From Chloroflexota bacterium (GTDB lineage Bacteria > Chloroflexota > Chloroflexia > Thermomicrobiales > UBA6265): a DNA stretch of 7,116 nucleotides. The stretch lies in contig JAFAEA010000265.1 of assembly GCA_023424355.1 (NCBI GenBank), positions 1-7,116 of the forward strand, given 5' to 3'. Below the pieces are notes generated by a model, which saw only the letters and a program-made list of their open reading frames with translations, ran no database searches and was not told the DNA's origin. Of this stretch, positions 1-5,767 are shown in pieces. Position 1 is the stretch's first letter, and each line of letters opens with the position of its first letter. The position numbers and the translations under genes were made by a program.

Positions 1-429
1 GAGGCGAAGGCCCAGGAGTGGATCGATGCCATCGATGAGCGTGGCGGCGCCGTGAAGGCGATTGAACAGGGATTTGTGCAGAATGCCATCGCCGATAACG
101 CCTATCGCAAGGAAGTCGCCCGCAGCGCTGGCGAGGAGATCGTGATTGGTGTGAATCGGTTTGTTGACGATTCCTCGGAAGAAGCACCGATCGCGCTCCA
201 CAAAATCGACCAGGAAATGGTCGCACGACAAATGGCCCGAACCACCGCCTACAAGCAGAATCAGGATCGCGCCGCGGTCGATGCTGCCTTGCAAAATGTC
301 CGTGATATCGCGGCAGGCACCGATAATCTCCTGCCGCACATGAAACAGGCATTGTTGGCTGGCGCCACATTGGGACAGGTCGCTAACGCACTCCGGGATG
401 TATTCGGCGAGCACCGGGCGAAGGTGTAA
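1..429 (+). CDS. Methylmalonyl-CoA mutase-type large subunit, C-terminal end (partial)
   Basis: This is the 3' end of a gene whose start lies before the window; frame 1 is open from base 1 and ends at TAA 427-429 (142 residues visible). The residues match the C-terminal part of the catalytic (substrate-binding) subunit of adenosylcobalamin-dependent acyl-CoA mutases: an IDERGGAVKAIEQGF segment, then AYRKEVARSAGEEIVIGVNRF, and the closing ANALRDVFGEHR helix. Family members isomerise methylmalonyl-CoA/succinyl-CoA or isobutyryl-CoA/butyryl-CoA in the cytoplasm. The polypeptide stops where the catalytic part ends, with no B12-binding domain following, so this is the split form that needs a separate small cobalamin-binding subunit, which is not in the window. 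Substrate cannot be decided because the active-site region is outside. The next gene starts 8 bases after the stop, so co-transcription is likely. Confidence 0.9.
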   Translation, partial: EAKAQEWIDAIDERGGAVKAIEQGFVQNAIADNAYRKEVARSAGEEIVIGVNRFVDDSSEEAPIALHKIDQEMVARQMARTTAYKQNQDRAAVDAALQNVRDIAAGTDNLLPHMKQALLAGATLGQVANALRDVFGEHRAKV

Positions 430-437
430 CGGTTGAA

Positions 438-1175
438 ATGTCCACAAACCCGGTAAAACCACAGCCAATCGTTACCGAGCTTCACTGCTCGGTGGAGGAT
501 CAGCGACGCCTCCTCGGGAACTCACCATACTTTCGCGCCCTGAATGAGGAACAGATCGTCCAGGTGCAGCGCCGCTTTGTGCAGCGACATCATCATGCCG
601 ATGCCACCATTCATTACGCCGGAGAACCTGCTACCCGCTTGTCTATCGTGGCGGCGGGGTCCGTGAAGCTTGTTCGCACCACGCCGGATGGCAAGGATGT
701 CGTGACCGATTTGCTCACTCCCGGCGATCAGTTTGGCAGCCTTGCTGAACTTGGCGATGCCAGTTATCAGGAAACAGCCATCGCTCACACGGAGTGCTGC
801 ATTCTTTCAACTACCGCACCGGTTTTCTCCGATCTCCTCCGAGAGTTTCCAGCAATCGCCATCGATACACTCGCCATTGTGGCGAAGCGACTCGGCGAGG
901 CACGATCGACCATCGAGCAGCTCAGCGCACATCCGGTCGAACAACGAGTCGTGCAGCTGTTGCTGCATTTGGCGGAGAGAGTAGGGGTCGAGCGAGATGG
1001 CGGAATCCTCATCGATCTGCCACTTTCCCGGCAGGATATCGCCGATATGACCGGCACCACGGTCGAATCCGCCAGCCGCGTGATGAGCGAACTGCGTAAA
1101 TCAGGCGTCATTGATAGCGGCCGTCGCTGGATTTCCCTCCTCAATGAGCAGGAATTGAGAAACCGAATCAGTTAA
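438..1175 (+). CDS. Crp/Fnr-family transcriptional regulator (Fnr-like, no FeS cysteine set)
   Basis: This 245-residue protein has the usual Crp/Fnr layout. An N-terminal cyclic-nucleotide-type beta-barrel spans about residues 28-125 (G-x-VKLVR, PGDQFG), a long dimer helix about 135-165, and a C-terminal winged helix-turn-helix about 165-240 (LSRQDIADMTGTTVESASR). The recognition helix carries E210, S213 and R214, matching the E-x-x-S-R of E. coli FNR that reads TTGAT half-sites. Canonical FNR has three N-terminal cysteines plus one central cysteine for a 4Fe-4S cluster; here only C17 and an adjacent pair C120-C121 exist, so a cluster of that type is unlikely. A thiol switch or metal sensing (HHH at 51-53) is possible but unproven. 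The ATG at 438 is 8 bases after the mutase stop with only a weak, distant AAGGTG (421-426), suggesting translational coupling. FNR-type boxes lie just downstream, before the chaperone and ATPase genes, the likely targets. Confidence 0.9.
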   Translation: MSTNPVKPQPIVTELHCSVEDQRRLLGNSPYFRALNEEQIVQVQRRFVQRHHHADATIHYAGEPATRLSIVAAGSVKLVRTTPDGKDVVTDLLTPGDQFGSLAELGDASYQETAIAHTECCILSTTAPVFSDLLREFPAIAIDTLAIVAKRLGEARSTIEQLSAHPVEQRVVQLLLHLAERVGVERDGGILIDLPLSRQDIADMTGTTVESASRVMSELRKSGVIDSGRRWISLLNEQELRNRIS

Positions 1176-1189
1176 TTGATGTAGATCAT
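1176..1189 (+). promoter_or_regulatory. FNR-type operator box 1 (TTGATGTAGATCAT)
   Basis: The sequence matches the FNR consensus TTGAT-N4-ATCAA at all but the last base. It starts directly after the stop codon of the Crp/Fnr-type regulator. Its centre is about 90 bases before the HMA gene start. If it activates from the class II position (-41.5), transcription would start near 1224. I see only a poor -10 match there (GAGACT 1212-1217), so activator dependence is plausible but not shown. Confidence 0.75.
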
Positions 1190-1232
1190 GGATGGTTCTG
1201 CGAGTCCGGCGGAGACTGGAATCAGAACGAAC

Positions 1233-1249
1233 GGAACGGCAGTCGTTCC
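1233..1249. repeat. Short inverted repeat in the HMA gene leader
   Basis: GGAACG (1233-1238) and CGTTCC (1244-1249) form a perfect 6-bp inverted repeat around GCAGT. It lies between FNR box 1 and the Shine-Dalgarno sequence at 1258-1266. It could be a leader hairpin or a second operator; at this length chance is a serious alternative. Confidence 0.35.
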
Positions 1250-1257
1250 ACCAAGAC

Positions 1258-1266
1258 TGAGGAGGT
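1258..1266 (+). promoter_or_regulatory. Ribosome binding site fixing the HMA protein start
   Basis: TGAGGAGGT is an almost ideal Shine-Dalgarno sequence ending five bases before ATG 1272. It rules out the in-frame upstream ATG at 1188, which overlaps FNR box 1 and has no such site. Confidence 0.85.
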
Positions 1267-1271
1267 CCACC

Positions 1272-1493
1272 ATGATCCAGACAACCACCCTTCGCGCCAA
1301 AGATCTCAGTTGCCCAAGCTGCATAAACAAGATCGAGAGCGCCCTCAAGGCAATCGATGGAGTCGAGAAGGCCGAGGTGAAGTTCAACACCGGCCGCATT
1401 CTCGTCGATCACGATCCGTCCAAGGCTCGAGTTTCGGCGCTCATCCAGGCAGTCTCCTCGGCGGGCTATCAGGCGGAACCTTCGGCGTTCTAG
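1272..1493 (+). CDS. Small HMA-domain heavy-metal-binding protein (CopZ-like fold)
   Basis: This 73-residue cytoplasmic protein is a single heavy-metal-associated domain of usual length, with a beta-alpha-beta-beta-alpha-beta pattern. The metal-binding loop reads DLSCPSC, with C14 and C17 forming the CxxC pair, followed by the first helix (INKIESALKAIDGV). Copper chaperones usually have GMTCxxC; the Leu for Met and Pro after the first Cys differ from that, so copper should not be assumed. Such proteins carry a soft or transition metal to a P1B-type ATPase or buffer it. The start at ATG 1272 is set by TGAGGAGGT upstream; an extension to ATG 1188 would run through the FNR-type box. The ATPase encoded next lacks its own N-terminal HMA domain, so this protein probably serves as its detached metal-binding partner. 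A strong terminator follows the stop, and an FNR-type box precedes the gene. Confidence 0.88.
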   Translation: MIQTTTLRAKDLSCPSCINKIESALKAIDGVEKAEVKFNTGRILVDHDPSKARVSALIQAVSSAGYQAEPSAF

Positions 1494-1509
1494 TGCATAT
1501 CAGCAGTGG

Positions 1510-1542
1510 CGCCCGTGGGTTATCCCGCGGGCGACTTTTTTT
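1510..1542 (+). terminator. Rho-independent terminator after the HMA gene
   Basis: CGCCCGTGGG (1510-1519) and CCCGCGGGCG (1524-1533) pair over 10 bp with one G-T wobble around the loop TTAT. Seven T residues follow at 1536-1542. It separates the short chaperone transcript from the ATPase gene. Confidence 0.92.
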
Positions 1543-1585
1543 GTGCGGCAGCTATTCACATCTTCGCCGAAAACGGCCCCACTAG

Positions 1586-1599
1586 TTGATCCAGATCAT
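1586..1599 (+). promoter_or_regulatory. FNR-type operator box 2 (TTGATCCAGATCAT)
   Basis: This box has the same architecture as box 1: TTGAT-N4-ATCAT, one base off the FNR consensus, with the same deviating last base. It sits in the gap between the terminator and the ATPase gene. With the box centred at -41.5, transcription would start near 1634. AATCAT at 1622-1627 is then at the -10 position and matches TATAAT in four of six bases. Confidence 0.78.
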
Positions 1600-1691
1600 T
1601 CAACTTGCACGCGCTTCCGCGAATCATGGATGTAGATAGTTCGAAATCGGCAGCATCGGTGTTGATGACGGCCGGAAAGTTGAGGTTCACA

Positions 1692-3557
1692 ATGACGTGG
1701 TTGAAAGAGCAATGGAACGATTTGGCGCGCAGGAAGCTATGGATTCTCATCGGCTCAGGTGTGGCGATCGTGATCGCGCTGATCGCCGGCCGTGGATACG
1801 GTCGCGCCGACATTCACGATCCGCTGATGATCTTTGCCGCTGTACTGGCGGGTACTGATATCGCCATCCGGGCAGGTCGTGCGCTGCTGCGTAAGCAGGT
1901 AACAATTGAACTGCTAGTCTCCATCGCGGCGATTGGTGCGCTGTTCATCGGCGAATACTGGGAATCCGCAGCGGTGACGTTCCTGTTTGTGTTCGGCTCC
2001 TGGCTGGAGGCTCGGACATTGAACCGCACCCGTTCATCTCTGGCAGGACTGATCAAGCTGGCCCCGAGCACCGCGTTGATCGAACAAAACGGTGCCGTAG
2101 TTGAGGTACCGCTGTACGATGTGGTTCCTGGCGATCTTGTGCAGGTGCGAGCCGGGGGCAGCATCCCGGTCGATGGTGTTGTGGTTCGCGGAACGGCATC
2201 CATCAACGAGGCTGCGATCACGGGTGAATCTATCCCGGTCGAAAAATCTGTTGGTGATCAGGTGTTCACGGGCACGGTGACGCAGGATTCCGCCATCACG
2301 ATCGAGACGCAGAAGGTCGGATCGCAGTCGGTGCTCGGTAAAATCATCCAGCGAGTCGAGGAAGCCCAGGATTCCAAGGCGCCGATGCAAACCACTATTG
2401 AGCGGTTTGCGCGTTGGTACACACCGGCAATCATTATTCTCGCGATTGCGGTTTACGCCTTCAGTCGCGATGAGCATCTGGCCCTCACCATTCTTGTCAT
2501 TGGCTGCCCGGGCGCGCTCGTAATCGCGACTCCTGTGGCATTCGTGGCCGGAATCGGACGTGCCGCCAGCCTCGGTATTCTGGTGAAGGGTGGCGAGTTC
2601 CTCGAGAACGTCTCCCGAGTCAACGCTCTTGCGCTCGACAAGACCGGCACACTCACCGAAGGCAAGCCGAAACTGACCGATGTGCTTCCGATCGGCAACA
2701 TTACCGAGAACGAACTGCTCCGCATCGCTGCCATCGCGCAGCAGGGATCCTCGCATCCGCTGGCCCGACCAATCCTTCAGGCTGCCGAAGATCATTCGTT
2801 GGATGTGCCTCTCTCGCACACGCATCAGGCCGTCGTCGGGCGCGGAGTGCTCGCTGAATGGGATGAGAAGGAAATTGCCATCGGCACGTTGGCGCTCATG
2901 ACCGAGCGCGGTGTGGATGTCGCCACTGGACAGAAGCAGGAGGTCGAGCGACTCCAGGCCGAGGGCAAGACTGTGTCACTGGTCGCGTTAGAGCAGAAAC
3001 TGATCGGTATCCTTGCCGCGCAGGATACCCCTCGTGAATCCGTGAACGAGCTGGTGCCGCGATTGCGCCAGGTCGGTGTCGAGAAGATCACAATGCTCAC
3101 GGGCGATGCCGAGGCGGCCGCCCACGCCATTGGTAAGGCTGTTGGCCTGACCGAGATCAATGCCCGCATGCTGCCGGAAGACAAGCTGCAGTGGGTTCAG
3201 GCGACGCAGGGTCAGGATTACATCGTGGCGATGGTGGGCGATGGCATCAACGATACGCCTGCGCTCGCCCAGGCAGATGTGAGTATCGCCATGGGTGCTG
3301 CTGGTTCTGATATCGCGCTGGAAACGGCGAACGTCGCATTAATGGATGATGAACCGCTGAAGATCGTGGATGCTCTCCGCATCTCCCGCAAGACTCGCAA
3401 TGTAGTGCGGCAGAATATCGTGATCGCGATTCTCACTGTGGCGGTGCTTCTGGCAGGTGTGCTGGCGGGTCAGGTCAATATGGCCGGCGGCATGCTGGTG
3501 CACGAAGCATCGGTGATGGTGGTGATTCTGAATGCGATGCGGCTGTTGCGGGCCTAG
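1692..3557 (+). CDS. P1B-type heavy-metal-translocating ATPase with CPG motif
   Basis: This 621-residue membrane pump shows the P-type ATPase motifs in order: TGES (177-180, actuator domain), CPG in a transmembrane helix (272-274), DKTGTLT with phospho-acceptor D316, the P1B-specific SSHP (HP at 355-356), TGD (470-472) and GDGIND (516-521). Hydrophobic segments lie near 16-33, 45-60, 71-88, 92-106, 243-258, 265-285, 574-593 and 599-616. There is no N-terminal metal-binding domain; the preceding HMA gene may supply it. The metal-site motif is CPG rather than CPC, SPC, TPC or CPH, and the last helix has HEAS (604-607), so the metal cannot be assigned; zinc, iron, cadmium or another divalent ion are all open. 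ATG 1692 is chosen because TGAGG (1681-1685) precedes it. Upstream in-frame TTG 1605, ATG 1626 and ATG 1665 lack such sites, and 1605 and 1626 lie before the predicted transcript start. FNR-type box 2 precedes the gene. Confidence 0.93.
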   Translation: MTWLKEQWNDLARRKLWILIGSGVAIVIALIAGRGYGRADIHDPLMIFAAVLAGTDIAIRAGRALLRKQVTIELLVSIAAIGALFIGEYWESAAVTFLFVFGSWLEARTLNRTRSSLAGLIKLAPSTALIEQNGAVVEVPLYDVVPGDLVQVRAGGSIPVDGVVVRGTASINEAAITGESIPVEKSVGDQVFTGTVTQDSAITIETQKVGSQSVLGKIIQRVEEAQDSKAPMQTTIERFARWYTPAIIILAIAVYAFSRDEHLALTILVIGCPGALVIATPVAFVAGIGRAASLGILVKGGEFLENVSRVNALALDKTGTLTEGKPKLTDVLPIGNITENELLRIAAIAQQGSSHPLARPILQAAEDHSLDVPLSHTHQAVVGRGVLAEWDEKEIAIGTLALMTERGVDVATGQKQEVERLQAEGKTVSLVALEQKLIGILAAQDTPRESVNELVPRLRQVGVEKITMLTGDAEAAAHAIGKAVGLTEINARMLPEDKLQWVQATQGQDYIVAMVGDGINDTPALAQADVSIAMGAAGSDIALETANVALMDDEPLKIVDALRISRKTRNVVRQNIVIAILTVAVLLAGVLAGQVNMAGGMLVHEASVMVVILNAMRLLRA

Positions 3558-3565
3558 AAAACGAG

Positions 3566-3595
3566 AAGAGGCGAGAGCAAACGCTCTCGCCTCTT
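3566..3595. terminator. Bidirectional terminator hairpin between convergent genes
   Basis: A perfect 13-bp stem pairs AAGAGGCGAGAGC (3566-3578) with GCTCTCGCCTCTT (3583-3595) around the loop AAAC. It lies 8 bases after the ATPase stop and 9 bases from the end of the convergent minus-strand gene. Read on the minus strand, the stem is followed by CTCGTTTTC, a short T run. On the plus strand the T run is minimal, so termination is more convincing for the minus-strand gene. Confidence 0.8.
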
Positions 3596-3604
3596 GCGTA
3601 CTTG

Positions 3605-4597
3605 CTATTGGTAGTTGATCAGATCCGGGACTGGGTCCAGTGCCATCACCTCGGCCGGGGTCATCAGCACACTGCCTTCAAGCTCCAGATCCTGACGGTA
3701 GAACACCTTGAAGCCGTTGTACTGAATCGGGTGTTGGGTGATCACCACATTGTAGGTTTCACGCTTCATGTCTGGCGTGCCCCAGCCATCCTCGTTCATC
3801 ACCAGATCCACGCCATCGATGGGTGAGATCTGATCCTTGTTCTCCACTGAATAGATATCGAACTGATGGATGATCAGCATCTTGCGCGGGAGTCCGTACT
3901 TGTCCGAGAGGCCAACAAGCCACTCCTGCGCACGAGTGACATCGCTCGCGTCGATCTTGCCGAGCTCAGAACCCGGCACGCCATCTTCTGGCAGGTGGAA
4001 CTCTGGATCGATCGCAAGATGCACGTGCGGATAGCGAATCCACGGCTCGAGTCCCTCGTAATCTTCATGTGGCGCCTTGCGACCCATCTGCACATCCAGG
4101 AAGAGCTGCATGTCGTTCTCATGCGTGAAGATGGTGTACTGATCCAGCCACGCGCCATCAGTATCGGCCACATACATGCCATCGCCACCAGGTTGATCCT
4201 GTGCGACCGAACCTATGAGCTCAAAGCCAGTCACCCACGGGCGATCATCTGGTGTGGCGGCCTGGTATTCCGCCAGTTGCTGATCCATGAGTGGGAGGAG
4301 TTCTTCCGGCGTGTATTCGCCGAGAATCCCCATTGTATCGACTTCCGGAAATCCGTAATACAGCAGCACGCGGTTATCCGGCAGGATTCCCTGGTCGAAC
4401 AAACCACCGAGTGGTTCTGCAGGCACATCCTTGTTTTCGCTTGGCGGGAGCTCCTCGCTCGGCACCACATCGGCCTGCGCAAACATGCTGGCTGGCAACA
4501 TGGCTCCGCCGGTGGCGGCCATACCGATCTTCAGCAGATCGCGACGGTCGATCTTGCCTCTCAACTCGGGGCGGGGAGTAATAATCTTAAACGACAA
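3605..4597 (-). CDS. Tat-exported protein of unknown function, paralogue A (predicted TIM barrel)
   Basis: I cannot name this family. The 330-residue product starts with a 17-residue n-region, then a twin-arginine motif DRRDLLKIG (R18-R19), a hydrophobic stretch and a likely AQA cleavage site near residue 42, so export in folded form by Tat is expected. No lipobox cysteine is seen. The mature part alternates strand-like and helix-like segments: RVLLYYGFP, VTGFELIG, LFLDVQMG, HVHLAIDPEFHL, KMLIIHQF, DLVMNEDG, VFYR. This suggests a (beta/alpha)8 barrel with acidic residues at strand ends, as in glycoside-hydrolase-like proteins; that is inference. The start chosen is TTG at 4597, with AAAGGA (4605-4610) seven bases upstream. 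It aligns exactly with the paralogue's start; longer forms up to ATG 4705 would run through the neighbouring terminator and leader. It lies downstream of paralogue B but behind that gene's terminator, so probably has its own promoter. Confidence 0.82.
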   Translation of the reverse strand: MSFKIITPRPELRGKIDRRDLLKIGMAATGGAMLPASMFAQADVVPSEELPPSENKDVPAEPLGGLFDQGILPDNRVLLYYGFPEVDTMGILGEYTPEELLPLMDQQLAEYQAATPDDRPWVTGFELIGSVAQDQPGGDGMYVADTDGAWLDQYTIFTHENDMQLFLDVQMGRKAPHEDYEGLEPWIRYPHVHLAIDPEFHLPEDGVPGSELGKIDASDVTRAQEWLVGLSDKYGLPRKMLIIHQFDIYSVENKDQISPIDGVDLVMNEDGWGTPDMKRETYNVVITQHPIQYNGFKVFYRQDLELEGSVLMTPAEVMALDPVPDLINYQ

Positions 4598-4604
4598 TCC
4601 AGTT

Positions 4605-4610
4605 TCCTTT
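4605..4610 (-). promoter_or_regulatory. Ribosome binding site for the TTG start of paralogue A
   Basis: On the minus strand AAAGGA stands seven bases before TTG 4597-4595. It decides the start, since no ATG lies near the twin-arginine motif at a sensible distance. Confidence 0.7.
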
Positions 4611-4618
4611 CCGCAAAT

Positions 4619-4656
4619 CACGTGGCACTGAAGAAGAAAAAGGCCATGGCCACGTG
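4619..4656. repeat. Inverted repeat with CACGTG cores in the paralogue A leader
   Basis: CACGTGGC (4619-4626) and GCCACGTG (4649-4656) form a perfect 8-bp inverted repeat with a 22-base spacer. Each arm contains the palindrome CACGTG, and the second overlaps the palindrome GGCCATGGCC (4642-4651). It ends 8 bases upstream of the Shine-Dalgarno sequence in the direction of transcription. It may be a pair of operator sites or a leader hairpin. Confidence 0.5.
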
Positions 4657-4708
4657 CTCGGCAGTCATACAATGTAACGCAGTAGTGCAAGATTGGTTCC
4701 GCCAAACC

Positions 4709-4739
4709 AAAAAGCGCCAGAGCTTTCGCCCTGGCGCTT
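4709..4739 (-). terminator. Rho-independent terminator of paralogue B
   Basis: Read on the minus strand, AGCGCCAGGGC pairs with GCTCTGGCGCT over 11 bp (one G-U) around a GAAA tetraloop. It is followed by TTTTTGG. It begins about 15 bases after the stop of the upstream Tat protein gene and lies before the downstream paralogue's leader. Confidence 0.9.
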
Positions 4740-4754
4740 GAGTGTTCAATTTGC

Positions 4755-5750
4755 TTACTGGTAGTTGACCAAATCCGGAATCGGATCCATCTGGTAGACC
4801 TCGGCCGGGGTCATCAGGCGGCTGTTATCCCACCATTCGATATCGCCGCGGTAGAAGATCTTGAAGCCGTTGTACTGAATCGGATGTTCCTTGATGATCA
4901 CCCGGTATGTTTCCAGCTTCATTTCGGGCGGCCCGTGACCATCCTCGTTCATAACCAGGTCCACGCCGTCCATCGGTGCCACATTCTCCTTGTTGGACAC
5001 GGAGTAGACATGGAACTGGTGGATGATGAGCATCTTGCGCGGCAGGCCGTACTTGTCCGAAAGACCCACCAGCCACTCCTGCGCGCGGGTGACATCGGCC
5101 GCATCGATTTGGCCGAGGTCCTCACCCGGAACGCCATCCTCTGGCAGGTGGAACTCGGGATCAATGGCGAGGTGGACATGCGGGTAGCGAATCCAGCGCT
5201 CAAGACCCTCGTAATCCTCGTGCGGCTTCTTGCGACCCATCTGCACATCGATGAACAACTGCATGTTGTTCTCATGCGTGAAGATGGTGTACTGATCCAG
5301 CCAGTTGCCGCCGGTATCGGCGACATACATGCCATCCGGACCCGGATCGCGCTGGGCTACTGAACCGATGAGCTCGAAGCCAGTCACCCACGAGCGATCG
5401 TCTGTGCGGACGCTCTCGTATTCGGCCTTCTGCTGTTCGATGATGCCGACCAGTTCTTCCGGAGCGTACTCGCCGAGGATTCCCATCGTATCGACTTCCG
5501 GAAATCCGTAATACAGCAGTACACGGTGATCTGGCAGGATTCCCTGATCCCAGAGTCCACCGAGGTTGGCCTCCGGAGTCACCAGGTTGGTGCTCGGTGG
5601 ATTATCCACGGATGGTACCGAACTATCCTGCGCAAACATGCTGGTCGGCAGAGCCGCGCCACCAGTAGCCGCGAGCGCGATTTTCATGAGATCGCGCCGG
5701 TCGATTTTGCCACGGAGTTCCGGGCGAGGCGTAATGATCTTGAAGGTCAA
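4755..5750 (-). CDS. Tat-exported protein of unknown function, paralogue B (predicted TIM barrel)
   Basis: This 331-residue protein aligns with paralogue A along its whole length with a single one-residue gap, about three quarters identical by hand count. It shares the n-region TFKIITPRPELRGKIDRRD, twin arginines at 18-19, the core hydrophobic stretch (AATGGAALPTSMFAQ) and the near-invariant body from the VTGFELIG strand to KMLIIHQF. The family is not recognised. The barrel-like strand pattern and acidic strand ends (IDVQMG, AIDPEF, NEDGHG) hint at a hydrolase-like extracytoplasmic enzyme, but no catalytic residue is proven. TTG 5750 is taken as the start because AAGGGGA (5757-5763) lies six bases upstream and the first residues match the paralogue. 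GTG 5783 would place the inverted repeat 5768-5791 partly inside the gene. Differences from paralogue A concentrate in the linker after the signal sequence (about 42-62) and near the C-terminus. The gene lies downstream of the oxidoreductase gene on the same strand. Confidence 0.83.
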   Translation of the reverse strand: MTFKIITPRPELRGKIDRRDLMKIALAATGGAALPTSMFAQDSSVPSVDNPPSTNLVTPEANLGGLWDQGILPDHRVLLYYGFPEVDTMGILGEYAPEELVGIIEQQKAEYESVRTDDRSWVTGFELIGSVAQRDPGPDGMYVADTGGNWLDQYTIFTHENNMQLFIDVQMGRKKPHEDYEGLERWIRYPHVHLAIDPEFHLPEDGVPGEDLGQIDAADVTRAQEWLVGLSDKYGLPRKMLIIHQFHVYSVSNKENVAPMDGVDLVMNEDGHGPPEMKLETYRVIIKEHPIQYNGFKIFYRGDIEWWDNSRLMTPAEVYQMDPIPDLVNYQ

Positions 5751-5756
5751 TGCGTT

Positions 5757-5763
5757 TCCCCTT
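5757..5763 (-). promoter_or_regulatory. Ribosome binding site for the TTG start of paralogue B
   Basis: On the minus strand AAGGGGA stands six bases before TTG 5750-5748, supporting the non-ATG start shared in position by both paralogues. Confidence 0.72.
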
Positions 5764-5767
5764 CTTC

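Noticed and set aside
1188..1271. HMA protein extended to ATG 1188
   Set aside because: This start overlaps FNR box 1 and lacks a ribosome site, while ATG 1272 has a near-ideal one and gives the normal length of a single HMA domain.
1185..1632. Repeated 10-mer ATCATGGATG at 1185-1194 and 1623-1632
   Set aside because: It is too short to claim a shared function, and it stands in different positions relative to the two FNR-type boxes.
1605..1691. Longer ATPase starts at TTG 1605, ATG 1626 or ATG 1665
   Set aside because: None has a Shine-Dalgarno site, the first two precede the transcript start implied by FNR box 2, and the added residues resemble no known N-terminal metal-binding domain.
2034..2825. 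Long minus-strand open frame (263 codons) inside the ATPase gene
   Set aside because: The plus strand here encodes intact P-type ATPase motifs; the antisense product is low-complexity and Arg-rich, without a family signature.
3614..3625. A third FNR-like half-site, TTGATCAGATCC
   Set aside because: The second half-site does not match and the sequence is the coding end of Tat paralogue A (DLINYQ), so it is explained by the codons.
3866..4741. Long plus-strand open frame (291 codons) opposite Tat paralogue A
   Set aside because: It is antisense to a gene with a clear signal sequence and a conserved paralogue, has no ribosome site or recognisable motif, and a similar mirror frame occurs opposite paralogue B, as expected from shared codon bias.
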